Positions 22,648-32,312 of a DNA stretch of 64,000 nt are shown here, one piece after another (the first letter of the stretch is position 1; each line of letters opens with the position of its first letter). The notes beneath the pieces are model-generated. The model was not told the origin of the DNA, did not search any database, and saw only the letters and a list, made by a program, of their open reading frames with translations. The position numbers and the translations under genes were made by a program. The DNA is from Chara braunii (taxonomy: Eukaryota; Streptophyta; Charophyceae; Charales; Characeae): NCBI GenBank assembly GCA_003427395.1, contig BFEA01000046.1, positions 2,722,280-2,786,279 on the forward strand. The letters run 5' to 3'.

Positions 22648-22919
22648 TGCCTCAGAAGGAATTTAACGTATGGGAGGATGGTTTGAGATGTTAGTGACGC
22701 TGAAGTTGGATATTCACGGAGTTTAACACGTCCAAGCGCAGTTTATTTGGGAGCGTTATTCGTACTGTATGATTTAATTGATATCATGGCAAGGTCAAAG
22801 AGATGTGCTGCCATTGCGATCGTGTGCTTAAATTCCACGAGAATGGAGATTACAAATGCAATAAGGAATTGAACTTCTTTTTCTTTTCCTCTCATTTGTG
22901 TGTGATTGCACAGTGTTGA

Positions 22920-23130
22920 TTACTTCGTGTAACGACTTCGTGTGACCTCACTGTGTGACTACACCTCGTGATTACGCTATATGACTACGCTATATGACTA
23001 CGCTATATGACTACGCTATATGACTATGCGGCGTGTTTACATAGGGTGACTACGAGGCGTGATTACATTGTGTGACGGTGCTGCGTGATCATAGTGTGAC
23101 CGCTTTGTGTGGCTACTTCGTGTGACTGCG
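22920..23130. repeat. 13-bp minisatellite
   Basis: Units of the type GACTACGCTATAT. About four near-identical units lie at 22970-23028, with degenerate GTGACTAC/CTTCGTGT units on both sides. Confidence 0.85.
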
Positions 23131-23509
23131 TGAGCACATGACCGTCTGGGACTACATGTGCTCATATGGTCAAAAGCTTGCCAATAATTGTAAGAGTTCA
23201 CATGTGGCATGAAAAGGATCGAGTGCATGAAAACGCGATCATACACGTTCCCGTGTGAATACGAAAAGGCATGATTGAAGGTGTCGCAAGCCTGGTGAGC
23301 GCAGGTGGGTACGCGGGTCCATTTGGCTCGCTGGGCATGTTTTATATTTTCTTATCTCATCCCTGCCTCTTCTAAACGAGCCTAGATGAGCTTTGGAGGA
23401 ATGTTCTGACCATCGATGCTGCTCGGCCTACCAAGAGAACTGAAAATAATGAGAACGACGGAGAGATCAGTAGCTTGGAGATTGGTCCCTTTTAGCCCTG
23501 TGATAACTT

Positions 23510-23637
23510 CTTGAAATAGGTCAGATTGAGCAAACATTGGTACATTGCCAATCCCGTCTTTCTCCTGTCTCTTATACACATCCTTGAAATAGGTCAGATT
23601 GAGCAAACATTGGTACATTGCCAATCCCGTCTTTCTC
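23510..23637. other. sequencing-adapter scar with duplicated flank (assembly artefact)
   Basis: 23565-23582 reads CTGTCTCTTATACACATC, the Tn5/Nextera mosaic-end sequence minus its last base. It is flanked by two identical 55-base copies (23510-23564 and 23583-23637). In translation it gives the tell-tale DVYKRQ string. A mate-pair or tagmentation junction was built into the contig. Scattered single Ns at 23680-23753 also mark low quality. Confidence 0.95.
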
Positions 23638-23760
23638 ACTGATTTTGATTCTTCAGTTGTTCCAATGGTCAACTGAAAANCGCTTTGGAGTAGAGCAGAG
23701 GATGGNAATCGCTGTCACTATNAGCGNGTGAGCAAGNNTGTTGAATCTGACCCNATAAGC

Positions 23761-24597
23761 AAGCTTGGTAATTTTGTGAGTGCAAATCATTGACTGAGGA
23801 TAGGTGGTCAGCTGGTAGCGATATGATCAATCTAATCAGTTAAAAGAGAACTTACTCTCATTCATTTAATTATTTATTTATTTAATTCCTTACTGTTATT
23901 GGATTTACAATTTCGTCCGAGCGAAAACCCGAAGCAGTGATTTCGATCATCTAGGGAATTAAAATGTGGATTAAGTAAACGAGCTCAGAAAAGTAGCTTG
24001 CCTGTTCATATTCAGCCGCGCCTTAAGTGAACCTTTGGTGAGTAGTAGAGGTCATGATTTGAGATTGTTCTCTGATGGGCAAAAAGCAGCGCATCTTGAG
24101 GGAAATTGTATATCTACTGGCCAAATTTTTTGTGGATGGTGACCAGTGACTACTCTTTTTGTTTTGTTTTTTTGAGTCGTTACTAATCCCGCCCTTCAGG
24201 GCCCGAATGGTGGTCTGTGACAGGCTGTCTGAGCAGACCCCCGTCATGGTGTCACGCCTATTTCGTCTGAGTCATATTTGAGACTTGGTCATAGCACTGG
24301 GGGACTGCGTGTCACCCTAGCCATGCTTACCCTTGTCTGGACCGTGGAGGTCAAGAATTGACCTTTGTGTGTTACTGTCTGTCGAAAGTTGAGTGGAGCC
24401 AGCAAAAGGGGGTAGTATCAGGCAAAGCCAGTATTAGTTGCGCTTTGATTACCGGGCAATTCAGGCTCGGATAATTAGTTTCAAACAATCTCGATTTGAT
24501 TTCAGACGATCCAGACACAAACTGGACTTAAACGACCCCTTCTCAGACTCAAATGGGAGTCTGAAGGACTGACCAAACAAACTCAGTAAACTTAAGC
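23761..24597. other. no gene seen; short hairpins
   Basis: AT-rich sequence without a recognisable gene. It includes a perfect hairpin CAGACTC-aaatgg-GAGTCTG at 24544-24563 and a GCCC-ttca-GGGC hairpin near 24195. Probably LTR sequence of the downstream gypsy element. Confidence 0.45.
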
Positions 24598-24720
24598 AAA
24601 TACTTACTCAAGTGAAACTCGGACATTACTCAAGTGAAACTCAAGCATTACTCAAGCAAAACTTAGGCTCTACTCATGCAAGACTAGAAAGTTACTTTAG
24701 CGAAACTCAGATAATTTTCG
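24598..24720. repeat. degenerate tandem repeat, about 22-24 bp units
   Basis: Four to five units of the form TTACTCAAGTGAAACTCGGAC, increasingly diverged to the right. Confidence 0.8.
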
Positions 24721-25108
24721 GAATATGTTCAGAAAGTGCTCAACAGTAATCAGTGCTCAGAAAAGGCTTCTTGACGAGAACTCGAACTCAGATAAAGCAC
24801 TTGGATGTTCTCATCTGAATGGTCTGTTGTGTAGAAGCCGAGGCTTGAAACAGTGTGCTACCCTTTCCAGGTCGCTATCTGACTACTGCTCAATTGTTAC
24901 CCCATCATCAATCAGTGGGAAAAACATCTTTTGAACAAGCGCTCAGAAGACTGTCCAGAACGACAATCAACAGGGGACAATAGCAAGCAAACTACGTCGG
25001 CCAGTACGCACCAGTTGTCACTCAAAACGTCTGTGTCTACCTATTTAACGAAAAGTTGCCCAGAACCTGGGGCTCATCATCTTGGGATCTGAATGTAATA
25101 AAGGAGAC

Positions 25109-25354
25109 ATGAGGGACGACGAGATCCTCATAGTGAAGAGCACGTTAGTCAGAGAAAAGAAAAAGGGAAGGGAAGGGGAGGCGACTCAGGACATGAATCT
25201 GTACCAGCAAACCCAGAGGGAACACGCTGTTCAGATCGTGGGTTAGAGGAGATTCATAGAGTACGGACTTTATTTCGTCGACTGTCAGGGTAATCTGCAC
25301 AACACTGGATCCTTAGTGGAGTCAGTGGAACAGGCAAAGGAGAGGCTCAAGTGA
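25109..25354 (+). pseudogene. small domain, copy alpha-1
   Basis: An ATG-initiated frame of 81 codons with one in-frame TAG at 25244. The part after the stop (IEYGLYFVDCQGNLHN, VESVEQAKERL) matches the pattern of the frame at 25552-25887 (IEYTYYLCDRSRRLC, GSVEEARRTI). The two look like diverged duplicates of one small domain. I do not recognise it. It lies upstream of the gypsy element PBS at 27461. Confidence 0.4.
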
Positions 25355-25551
25355 ACACTATAAGTCTTTCTTTTTTTCTGTGATTCTCTTTTGCTTCTTC
25401 TCTGTTGCCACTTCCTAGATAGGGCGATCAATGGATAGATATGCAGAAAACTCATCTGAGCAGGCCGCCACTAGCGAATCGTCCACCAGTTTGTTGTAAA
25501 CCTCTTACTGAGACCCTGCTGTAGTCTTTTGCTAGGGACTCTTATCTGCGG

Positions 25552-25887
25552 TTGACTGCTACGAGGCACAGAGTGCAGATCTTCTCGCTCGAGATTGACG
25601 ACGGAAAACCAAAAAAAAAAAAGAGGGGGGAAATGGAGGACGATGATACAGTTAGAGTGACTTGTTCGTTGCATCAGGTCATAGCAAGGGACTGGAGGGA
25701 GACTGCAACCGATGACTATAATCACCAGACTACCATCATGATGGAGCATGCGTTGACACTCGTAAGAAACCATACGAAAATTGAATATACCTACTACTTG
25801 TGTGACAGAAGCAGAAGACTGTGTGCAACCATCTCCTCTGTGGGTTCTGTTGAGGAGGCAAGGAGAACCATTTGCAGATACAAGTAA
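25552..25887 (+). CDS. small domain, copy alpha-2 (hypothetical)
   Basis: A 111-residue open frame. Its second half (from about residue 30) carries the EHALTLVRNHTKIEYTYYLCD and SVGSVEEARRTICRYK segments shared with the copy at 25109. The first 30 residues include a Lys run encoded by an A-tract and may not be part of the original protein. No known family is recognised. The spacing of tyrosines, the central turn and the final amphipathic helix also recall the beta domain copies 0.7-3 kb downstream, but that link is weak. Confidence 0.4.
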   Translation: MTATRHRVQIFSLEIDDGKPKKKKRGEMEDDDTVRVTCSLHQVIARDWRETATDDYNHQTTIMMEHALTLVRNHTKIEYTYYLCDRSRRLCATISSVGSVEEARRTICRYK

Positions 25888-26059
25888 AACGAAATTGCAT
25901 TGGGCAGGAAGTGAGTAGAATAAGATTGGATCAAGTTGTAAACTAGTAGTTACCTGAAGTATTGCAAACCTGCAAGACACGAGGATAAATGACAAGTTGT
26001 TCTGACATGGTAATCACCGACAATTCAGCAACTCATAAAATAATCAGCATTTGGCTTAG

Positions 26060-26270
26060 CGACCAGTAATTTCAACAGTAATCAGTTTCTTCTTCAGTTT
26101 TTCAGCAATCAATTTTTCGAGTAATCAGTTTTTCAGCAATAATTTTTCAAGTAATCAGTTTTCCAGCAATCATTTTCCAGCAATCAGTCTTCAGCATTCG
26201 TCATCAGCGTTCAGTTTTCAGCTTTCAGTTTTTAGCAGACAGTTTTCTGCAATCTGTTCGGTAACCTGTT
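26060..26270. repeat. TTCAG-type degenerate tandem repeat
   Basis: About ten degenerate units of the form CAGTTTTTCAGCAATCAA. The complement of a similar TTCAG repeat is at 33530-33615, which may mark equivalent positions in two LTRs. Confidence 0.75.
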
Positions 26271-26290
26271 CCCAGGGACCATCTGATCAA

Positions 26291-26974
26291 CTTATACTGG
26301 CAAGGGTACTCATAAGAACAGTTGAGTCTACGTCCGTTAATGAGTCAGTACTGACCAACCTCAATCGGATCTCATGCAAAGAGGCATTTCATTATCAGTA
26401 TGTTAGTGCCATTGGTTTCAGACAGAGAGATCTGTCAATCTTCGTTGTCCAGACCCGTTTTGCTGATGGCACTATCCATGATCTGAGGCCTTACCTGAAG
26501 AAGGCCAAGGATACTCATCAGCTTTTCGATCCGGTCTGGATCTCAGCCACCGAATACCTTGAGTAGAGAGAGAGGGAGCTCGATGAGAGTGGCACTACAT
26601 CGATTCGTAGCTTCGGGCCGATGCTTTATGTTGACTATCCTAGGCCTCCAGTTCCTTCTCTTCTCACAGATGGCACAAGTTGGCTGGATGTGATCGATTT
26701 GGCAAAAAGGTACATCTCCCCAGCGATTATCGACATTGAGGTGTTGAGTGAGCCCACTGAGTATCCCTACCTCAGACGAGGAGTCTTTTCAGTGGACGGG
26801 CTGCCTACATTGTGGGAGGAGTTTTGCTCCATGGTTAACTACCGTGTGATGTGCCTCAGGTAGTCATGCTCAGAGCTTGCTGGCTACAAGTGGCATTTTG
26901 TCACGAAGCCTCAGTCTCAGATTGTACGTAGGCGTGGGTCTCGACACCAGAGAAGATCAGTAAAAAGAGATTGA
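26291..26974 (+). pseudogene. beta-domain protein, copy 1
   Basis: A single frame of 227 codons with in-frame TAG at 26564 and 26861. It contains KEAFHYQYVSAIGFRQRDL, FADGTIHDLRPYLKKAKD and YVDYPRPPVPS. The DLRPYL signature recurs in the three domains after the PBS: DIRPYV at 27.9 kb, DVRIYI at 28.4 kb and DVRIYV at 28.8 kb. The family is not recognised. Its position before the PBS is unexpected if it belongs to the same element. It may come from another copy or lie inside the LTR. Confidence 0.5.
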
Positions 26975-27460
26975 GAGAGACTGACCAGAGGGATGAGTGA
27001 GGACTCTTGAGAGGTGCTGACCATGCTCGTTTACATCTACTTTCTGAGATTATTATGAGTTCTCATTTTTCCCTCATTCAATTGCCCTTGTCTTTGCTCG
27101 AGTCAGTCAGTCTTATTTTCTGCATTATTCTTGTCTGATGATTGCCTCTCTGGATGATTCTGTCTCAGTTCTCAAAATCAGGTTGATATAATTGATGCAT
27201 GCAAAACATCCCATAATTTCTATGATTATTTATTTGCATGATGTTCAACTGTTCTGAATCAAAATAAAAGATTCCTAAGACCGGGGACCGGCGAAGACCG
27301 CAATTGAAGGGTCTCGCTCGAAGCCGGACGCACACAACAGGAAGGGATTTGCATTATTTAATTTATTTTATTTATTGCAGTCACATACAAAATCCTGCGT
27401 GACAGCCTGTTGGCTTTCCGATCGCCCAAAGCGGCCCGACTGGAAAAAGTGCGATAAAAA
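26975..27460 (+). other. probable 3' part of the 5' LTR of the gypsy element
   Basis: AT-rich, with an AATAAAAG polyadenylation-like signal near 27262. It ends directly before a PBS at 27461. I cannot place its left end or find a full matching LTR in the window. Confidence 0.4.
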
Positions 27461-27478
27461 TGGTGTCGTTGTCGGGAA
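27461..27478 (+). promoter_or_regulatory. primer-binding site, tRNA-Asp type (decayed)
   Basis: TGGTGTCGTTGTCGGGAA matches the plant gypsy PBS TGGCGCCGTTGCCGGGGA at 14 of 18 positions. All four differences are C-to-T or G-to-A. The canonical form pairs with the 3' end of tRNA-Asp to prime minus-strand DNA synthesis. It lies about 310 bases before the first gag-like ATG, the expected place. Confidence 0.75.
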
Positions 27479-27791
27479 CATGAAAAGATTTTTGTGTCCG
27501 GAACGAACCTGGGTCATCATCATCTTTGAGCTTTGATTATGATCTGAGAACTGTTAACATTTTTGTGAGCTTCATGCTAATTTTTTTATTCTCATTTGAG
27601 TCTCGAACTTCTTGAGAATCACAGTTGCTAACTGTGATCTATTTCTTCCTTGTGTGAGGTACCACACTGGATTGGGAAAGGAGATTGATATTATTGACTG
27701 GAGATAATCGAACTTGACATAAGGTATGCCCAATTATCGCCCAACGCGCCGAAAAGAATCGAAAGAAAGAGAGTGAGACGGATCGAGACAA

Positions 27792-28145
27792 ATGTTGGTC
27801 GATGATGTTCTGAAAGAATTGTCCAAACTTACCACAAGAGGAATATTTCCTTACAAATATGAGGCTTGTTGGGACTATCACTTTTGTAGTTCAACCATCT
27901 GTGTAGTGCTGACTCACTTCTTGGAGGGTGATATCTATGATATCCGCCCATATGTCAAAGAAGGAGGCAGCAATGATGGTGAGAATTTTAATTGGTTATG
28001 GGAGATCGTGATCCAATTTATCTACGATGAAAAGGCAGACTTGATCAAGCAAAAGAAGAAAGTGGAGTGGGGTATAATGTCAGTAACATACAAGACTGTT
28101 CCAATCCCTCCTATACCTGACAGATATTGTGATGGGAGTAACTGA
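27792..28145 (+). CDS. gag-like N-terminal beta domain, copy 2
   Basis: A 117-residue open frame starting at the first reasonable ATG after the PBS. It includes YKYEACWDYHFCSSTICVVL, EGDIYDIRPYVKEGG, KQKKKVEWG and PIPPIPD. The DIYDIRPYV and KKKVxWG motifs are shared with the neighbouring copies, so this is one member of a series of diverged tandem domains. In the gypsy context it would be the N-terminal part of Gag, presumably structural. It ends in a stop, and the next copy starts 44 bases on in another frame. Confidence 0.55.
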   Translation: MLVDDVLKELSKLTTRGIFPYKYEACWDYHFCSSTICVVLTHFLEGDIYDIRPYVKEGGSNDGENFNWLWEIVIQFIYDEKADLIKQKKKVEWGIMSVTYKTVPIPPIPDRYCDGSN

Positions 28146-28188
28146 CTGTCTATAATCAATATGGTATTAACAAGATTGAAACGAAGCA

Positions 28189-28485
28189 GTGGTCATGAGA
28201 ACTGAAGAGATTTCAGCAGAAGTAATCAGACAAAGAACGACAAATTTTGGCAGAGGTTGGGGTCCAAGTCAAGAGAAGATTGAAGGTCTCCTAAGATCCC
28301 TGAATACTCTAAGCAAAAGAGAGGCATTTCTATATCAAGTTGTCAGGTATGAGATGGTCGAGAGCGAATGGGAGCAGAAACGATTATATGTACTGACATT
28401 CTATTTTACAGACCTGGATGTGTATGACGTAAGAATCTATATCCCAAAGGAAAAAAATATTGATGCAGTGTATAGGAGATGCTGA
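28189..28485 (+). CDS. gag-like beta domain, copy 3
   Basis: A 98-residue open frame. It includes KIEGLLRSLNTLSKREAFLY, YVLTFYFTDLDVYDVRIYIP, then a premature stop where copies 2 and 4 go on to a KKKVxWG motif. It is shifted in frame from the copy before and the copy after, consistent with decay of a once-continuous polyprotein. Confidence 0.5.
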   Translation: MVMRTEEISAEVIRQRTTNFGRGWGPSQEKIEGLLRSLNTLSKREAFLYQVVRYEMVESEWEQKRLYVLTFYFTDLDVYDVRIYIPKEKNIDAVYRRC

Positions 28486-28625
28486 GGATTTGCTGAAGAG
28501 GTAGTACTGAGAGAGAAAGAGAGGCTTGAGAGGGAGAACAAATGCTTCACTGCGTCGACTCGATTTACTGTCTTTGATTGATTCTCAGTCTCTCCCTTAT
28601 CTGATATCAATCTATCTAAAAACAA

Positions 28626-29198
28626 TTGGTATGCCATGATAAAGTTTGTATGGAAAGTGAAAAAAGTCCGAGAAGAATACTCTCAGTAGCCAGGATAACT
28701 GTTGTGAGGGGTAGACTCTATGAGGTGATAAGGTGTGATAATCCTTTTGTGATCTTGAGGTATGAGACTTGTGAGAGAGGGTCCATAATATTTCACATCC
28801 CAGTGGTCAAATTCCTGAGTATTGACAGCTTGGACGTACGGATTTACGTACCAGCAGGTCTAGAAAAGGAAGACGACTACTTGAAGTGTCAGACAGATGC
28901 TTATATTAGTCTCATAAGAACCAAGGAGTGGCTTGAAAAGCTAAAGAAAAAAGTAACCTGGGGGAAAGAAGTAAGACAATTTGAGAGGCTTCCTGAGTTC
29001 TCAATTGCTAAGGGATTTGAAGGCGGGAGAAATTGGATGCCTCTGTTGGAAGCCATTGCTGAGATTGGTAGAGCAAGAGAAAAAAACTCCACGGTGATGA
29101 TAAAATCCCTACTCATGAGTACCTTTGAACACAGATTCGAGGTCTCTGATTATGTCCAACTTGAGATCTACCTTTCAGATGTTGCTTATGATGATTAG
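28626..29198 (+). CDS. gag-like beta domain, copy 4, with extension
   Basis: The longest copy, at 190 residues. It shows RILSVARITVVRGRLYEVI, SIDSLDVRIYVPAGLEKEDD, EKLKKKVTWGKEV, FERLPEFS, and a further helical stretch (NWMPLLEAIAEIGRAREKNS) that reaches a second VQLEIYLSDVAYDD end. The order DVRIYV, KKKVTWG, P-rich is the same as in copy 2. There is no match to a Gag capsid fold that I can see by eye. Function unknown. Confidence 0.5.
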   Translation: MVCHDKVCMESEKSPRRILSVARITVVRGRLYEVIRCDNPFVILRYETCERGSIIFHIPVVKFLSIDSLDVRIYVPAGLEKEDDYLKCQTDAYISLIRTKEWLEKLKKKVTWGKEVRQFERLPEFSIAKGFEGGRNWMPLLEAIAEIGRAREKNSTVMIKSLLMSTFEHRFEVSDYVQLEIYLSDVAYDD

Positions 29199-29200
29199 CA

Positions 29201-29997
29201 ATGCCCAGTTTGACTGAACAGTTGACACTAGGAGTTGTGTTGGAAGGTAGAGTAGCCAAGGTAGAGGAGACGCTTCGGATCTCTGACATAAATCTTTCCA
29301 CCCTGGATGAGCTTCAGTTTTTACAGCCTTTCTTGGATCGCATGAGAGATTCTGCTTTGAGAAGTATCACTGATCAGACTGAGATAAATTATCTATTAAA
29401 GGTGGTGAGAGTATGGACTACTGAGAGAATATCATACCACACTTCTCGGGAACGGGTTTCTCTGGCAAGAAGGATCAACAGTGGGCTGTAAACGATGCAA
29501 TTTGATTGTGAGATTATAAACCTGACTCGATATTTTATGATTCAGGGTACTGTAAAGGAGTATAATAGAAGATTGAATAGAGATGATGAGAGAGAGTTGA
29601 TTGAGGATTACATTGGAAGGCTGAAAAGGATTGCACTGCCCTTGATCACTACCCAATCGATTATTGCTTATACCCTATATGTACAGAACTCTCAGGGGGT
29701 AGAGCAGACAAGAGAAGAGAGAAACGAGCCTGTATCTCTTGTAAGAAGAGTGAGAGATTGACGAGCAGGGGAGAAAGGGATAAGAGTGACAGAGGAAGAG
29801 AAGAGGATATCTGGAAAAAGTCCATGGTCAAGATGGCAGAGCGAGCAAGACCGAGTACATCAGCAGAGACCAATGAAGAGGCCTTGGTTGAGGTTATACG
29901 AAAACTGTTCGAGAGAGCAAGAGCAAAGAGACCAGATGAGAGAATTCCCTTCTTCAGAGGACCCCAAGTTAATGACTCCTTGGATGAGTATTAATTA
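29201..29997 (+). pseudogene. gag middle region, charged, broken frames
   Basis: Two same-frame pieces (29201-29491 and 29495-29761) encode helical, Arg/Glu-rich sequence (VSLARRINSG and VSLVRRVRD at the ends), which look like tandem repeats of each other. The frame then shifts to that of the downstream capsid-like part (DERIPFFRGPQVNDSLDEY), which stops at 29992. Confidence 0.5.
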
Positions 29998-30450
29998 TTT
30001 GGACTCAGTTATGGCTGGACAGACAAGCAACGACTTAAGCACCTTCTATCTTATTGTGACATTGATTCGAGACTAATAGTTCAGGAACTAATGGAAGGTG
30101 CTACTACTTGGGAAAAAGTCAATGAGAGACTGAAAAAAGAATTTGAGAAAGATTCAGTTCCGACCACAACTAAGGATTTATTTAACATCAGAAGAGCTAA
30201 ATATGACACCTTCAATGTTTTTCTTCAGACCTTCATCCGAACAACAAGAAGAATTTCATATTTGGATGAAGCTCAGAGATGCCATATATTTTTGACAAAT
30301 TTTACTAACAATGAAAGGCAAGTAGTTCTAAATCAAGCTCAGCACTATCCACTGAGATGGGATGAAATGGTTGCAATCATAAGAACTCTACCTACTGTCT
30401 CCCATAAGAAATGGTCACTGGATCAGATCAGTACTTTGGCCAAGGACTGA
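29998..30450 (+). pseudogene. Ty3/gypsy Gag capsid-like region
   Basis: In one frame with the preceding 29758-29994 segment: LSYGWTDKQRLKHLLSYCDI, WEKVNERLKKEFEKD, FNVFLQTFIRTTRRISYLDE, RCHIFLTNFTNNERQVVLNQ. This is the usual retrotransposon Gag pattern: W-x-F-x-x-x-L, then L-x-x-Y/F-x-x-R, then F-L. An in-frame TAA at 29992 and TGA at 30448 break it. Confidence 0.7.
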
Positions 30451-30465
30451 GAGACTGAGAATGGA

Positions 30466-30990
30466 ATGAATAGAGGAAGTAATTTGACTACTGAGAATAT
30501 TCTTCAAAAAATGATGGCTAACTTTATGCCTGCAAGGCCTGCAACGCATGCTGTGGATGACAGGGGAAAGAAAAGGGCTGAAAGTGACGAAGATGATGAC
30601 GATGATGATGACGATGATGATGACAATGAAAATCACGGTAAGAAGGGGGATTCGTCCAGAGCCAAGAGGAATGGGAAGAATGGTGATGGAGGAAGCAGGG
30701 AGAGAAGAAAATATGATGAGCATCCTAAGAGGAGTTTTACTTGCTACTATTGTGGCGAAAGTGGACATACTACCACCTATTGCAAGCCTCTTGAGGAGGA
30801 TGTAAGGAGTGGGGTGGCAAAGAAAGATGCAATGGGTCATATCTGTGATAGCTCATGGAGTAAGTTGGACCCCAGACATCCGGGAGGTATGAGGCTTCTT
30901 GCTCTTAAAAATGATGAAAAGATGAAGATTAAGAAGAATAGAAAGACCTATGTGAATGTTCATTTTCTCATTGGAGATTTGCCTAATTAG
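30466..30990 (+). CDS. Gag nucleocapsid part with zinc knuckle
   Basis: Same frame as the capsid-like part. It has an Asp run of 11 residues from GAT/GAC repeats, a Lys/Arg-rich segment, and a CCHC zinc knuckle C-x2-C-x4-H-x4-C at 30742-30783 (CYYCGESGHTTTYC). This would bind element RNA during particle assembly. It stops at a TAG at 30988, after which the same frame continues open to 31377. Confidence 0.8.
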   Translation: MNRGSNLTTENILQKMMANFMPARPATHAVDDRGKKRAESDEDDDDDDDDDDDNENHGKKGDSSRAKRNGKNGDGGSRERRKYDEHPKRSFTCYYCGESGHTTTYCKPLEEDVRSGVAKKDAMGHICDSSWSKLDPRHPGGMRLLALKNDEKMKIKKNRKTYVNVHFLIGDLPN

Positions 30991-31377
30991 ATAGTACAAA
31001 GGGCAAGTGACCCTTATACCACGATTGAGCTGCCTCTGCAGTCTTTAACACTGACAGAGTTTGAGCCTAGCGATGTATCAACAAGTGAGTCTCCACTGGG
31101 AGGGAATCCTACTTCTCATAATCTTTCTGAATTAGCAGAGTCCTCTCCCAATGAAATGGCTCGTCCACGGGCTAACATGATGTCATTCCATGGTGATCTA
31201 CCCCCAAAACTTATCATGGAACCCATTGTCAGAGTTGGTGAAGTGAGAAACCATCAAACTCGTATGACACCTCAAATTAAAGAAGAAAAGAAAAGAAAGA
31301 AGGTTGAGGAGTCACTTATTAACATCCTTGATGACCCTGAACCGGAACGTTCACAGGAAAAGAACGAACAAGGGTGA
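30991..31377 (+). pseudogene. Gag-Pol linker region
   Basis: In frame with the nucleocapsid part, rich in Glu, Lys, Ser and Pro, no domain recognised. It ends at a TGA, after which the protease frame continues in phase. Probably a disordered linker. Confidence 0.5.
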
Positions 31378-31404
31378 AAGATAAAATTTATTCTCAAGAG
31401 TGAT

Positions 31405-32277
31405 TTGGATGATGGGACTGTGATTTCTGATGTAATTGCTAAAATGTTGGAAGAAACGGAAGTGACACTGTCTTTCAAGGAAGCAATGACACTAGCACCC
31501 AAACTGAGAGAAGAGTTGAAGAGGTTAATTGAGAAAAACAAGATGAAAATTAACTATTTGGGGTCAGACTTTCCCAATCAAGTGAATAGATCACTACCAG
31601 GTTGCAAGATGAGATTTGCAACCATGGGTTGTGGACATCTTACAATTCGCATTAATCAAGTGAAGATTCTAGCCCTAGTAGATTCTGGGGCAGAAATGAT
31701 ACTTCTTTCACGAAGAACGATGGAAACGTGTAATTTATCTATTGACAGACCTGCACAAAATGTGCTAAGTAATATCGCAGGAGAGCTGTTCGTGGCAGGA
31801 TTTATTGATAATTTGCCTATCAAGGTTGGGACAATAACTGTGAAGTTACTAGGTTTTGTAGTACCGGATCTGGATCATGACTGTATCTTGGAAACCTCAT
31901 TCTTGCATAGGATGGAGGCGGTCCAATTTTTCAGTCATGAGGGGTCATCTTGGATCAGTCTACAGGATCCTGAGACTGCTCAAGAGCAGACCTTTGTGGT
32001 CGGTACGAAAAATGACTTCAAGCATCCACTATCTGTTAATTCAATCAAGAGGGAGGAATCTGTTGAAAGGGTTAGGAGACTAAAAGAGGAAGAAAAACGA
32101 GAAGCAAAAGAAGAGATTCCAGTGGTTATCAATCAAGTTTCGAAAATGATGAAAGCCCTTGGTAAACTTGAGGATGAAGATGGGCAAATTGAAGCCTTCA
32201 AAAAAGCAGTAGAGACTGCTAAGGGGGGAAAGATGGAATTGAGATTTGCATCGACTCACCATTTTTTAGGAAAATAG
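31405..32277 (+). CDS. retropepsin-like protease region of a Ty3/gypsy element
   Basis: An open frame of 290 residues, in phase with gag. Residues 92-100 (VDSGAEMIL; DSGAE at 31681-31695) carry the D-S/T-G active site of aspartic proteases, preceded by hydrophobic KILAL. Downstream is the second hydrophobic half (VKLLGFVVPDLDHDCILETSFL). As a dimer it would process the polyprotein. The C-terminal third is Glu/Lys-rich coiled-coil-like sequence leading to RT. It ends near an A-run at 32288-32297, where the frame shifts. Confidence 0.85.
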   Translation: MDDGTVISDVIAKMLEETEVTLSFKEAMTLAPKLREELKRLIEKNKMKINYLGSDFPNQVNRSLPGCKMRFATMGCGHLTIRINQVKILALVDSGAEMILLSRRTMETCNLSIDRPAQNVLSNIAGELFVAGFIDNLPIKVGTITVKLLGFVVPDLDHDCILETSFLHRMEAVQFFSHEGSSWISLQDPETAQEQTFVVGTKNDFKHPLSVNSIKREESVERVRRLKEEEKREAKEEIPVVINQVSKMMKALGKLEDEDGQIEAFKKAVETAKGGKMELRFASTHHFLGK

Positions 32278-32312
32278 TCACTAGGTCAAAAAAAAAATAC
32301 AAGTCCAAGGGG

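Noticed and set aside
23382-23672. 96-codon minus-strand frame
   Set aside because: It translates through the sequencing adapter and its duplicated flank.
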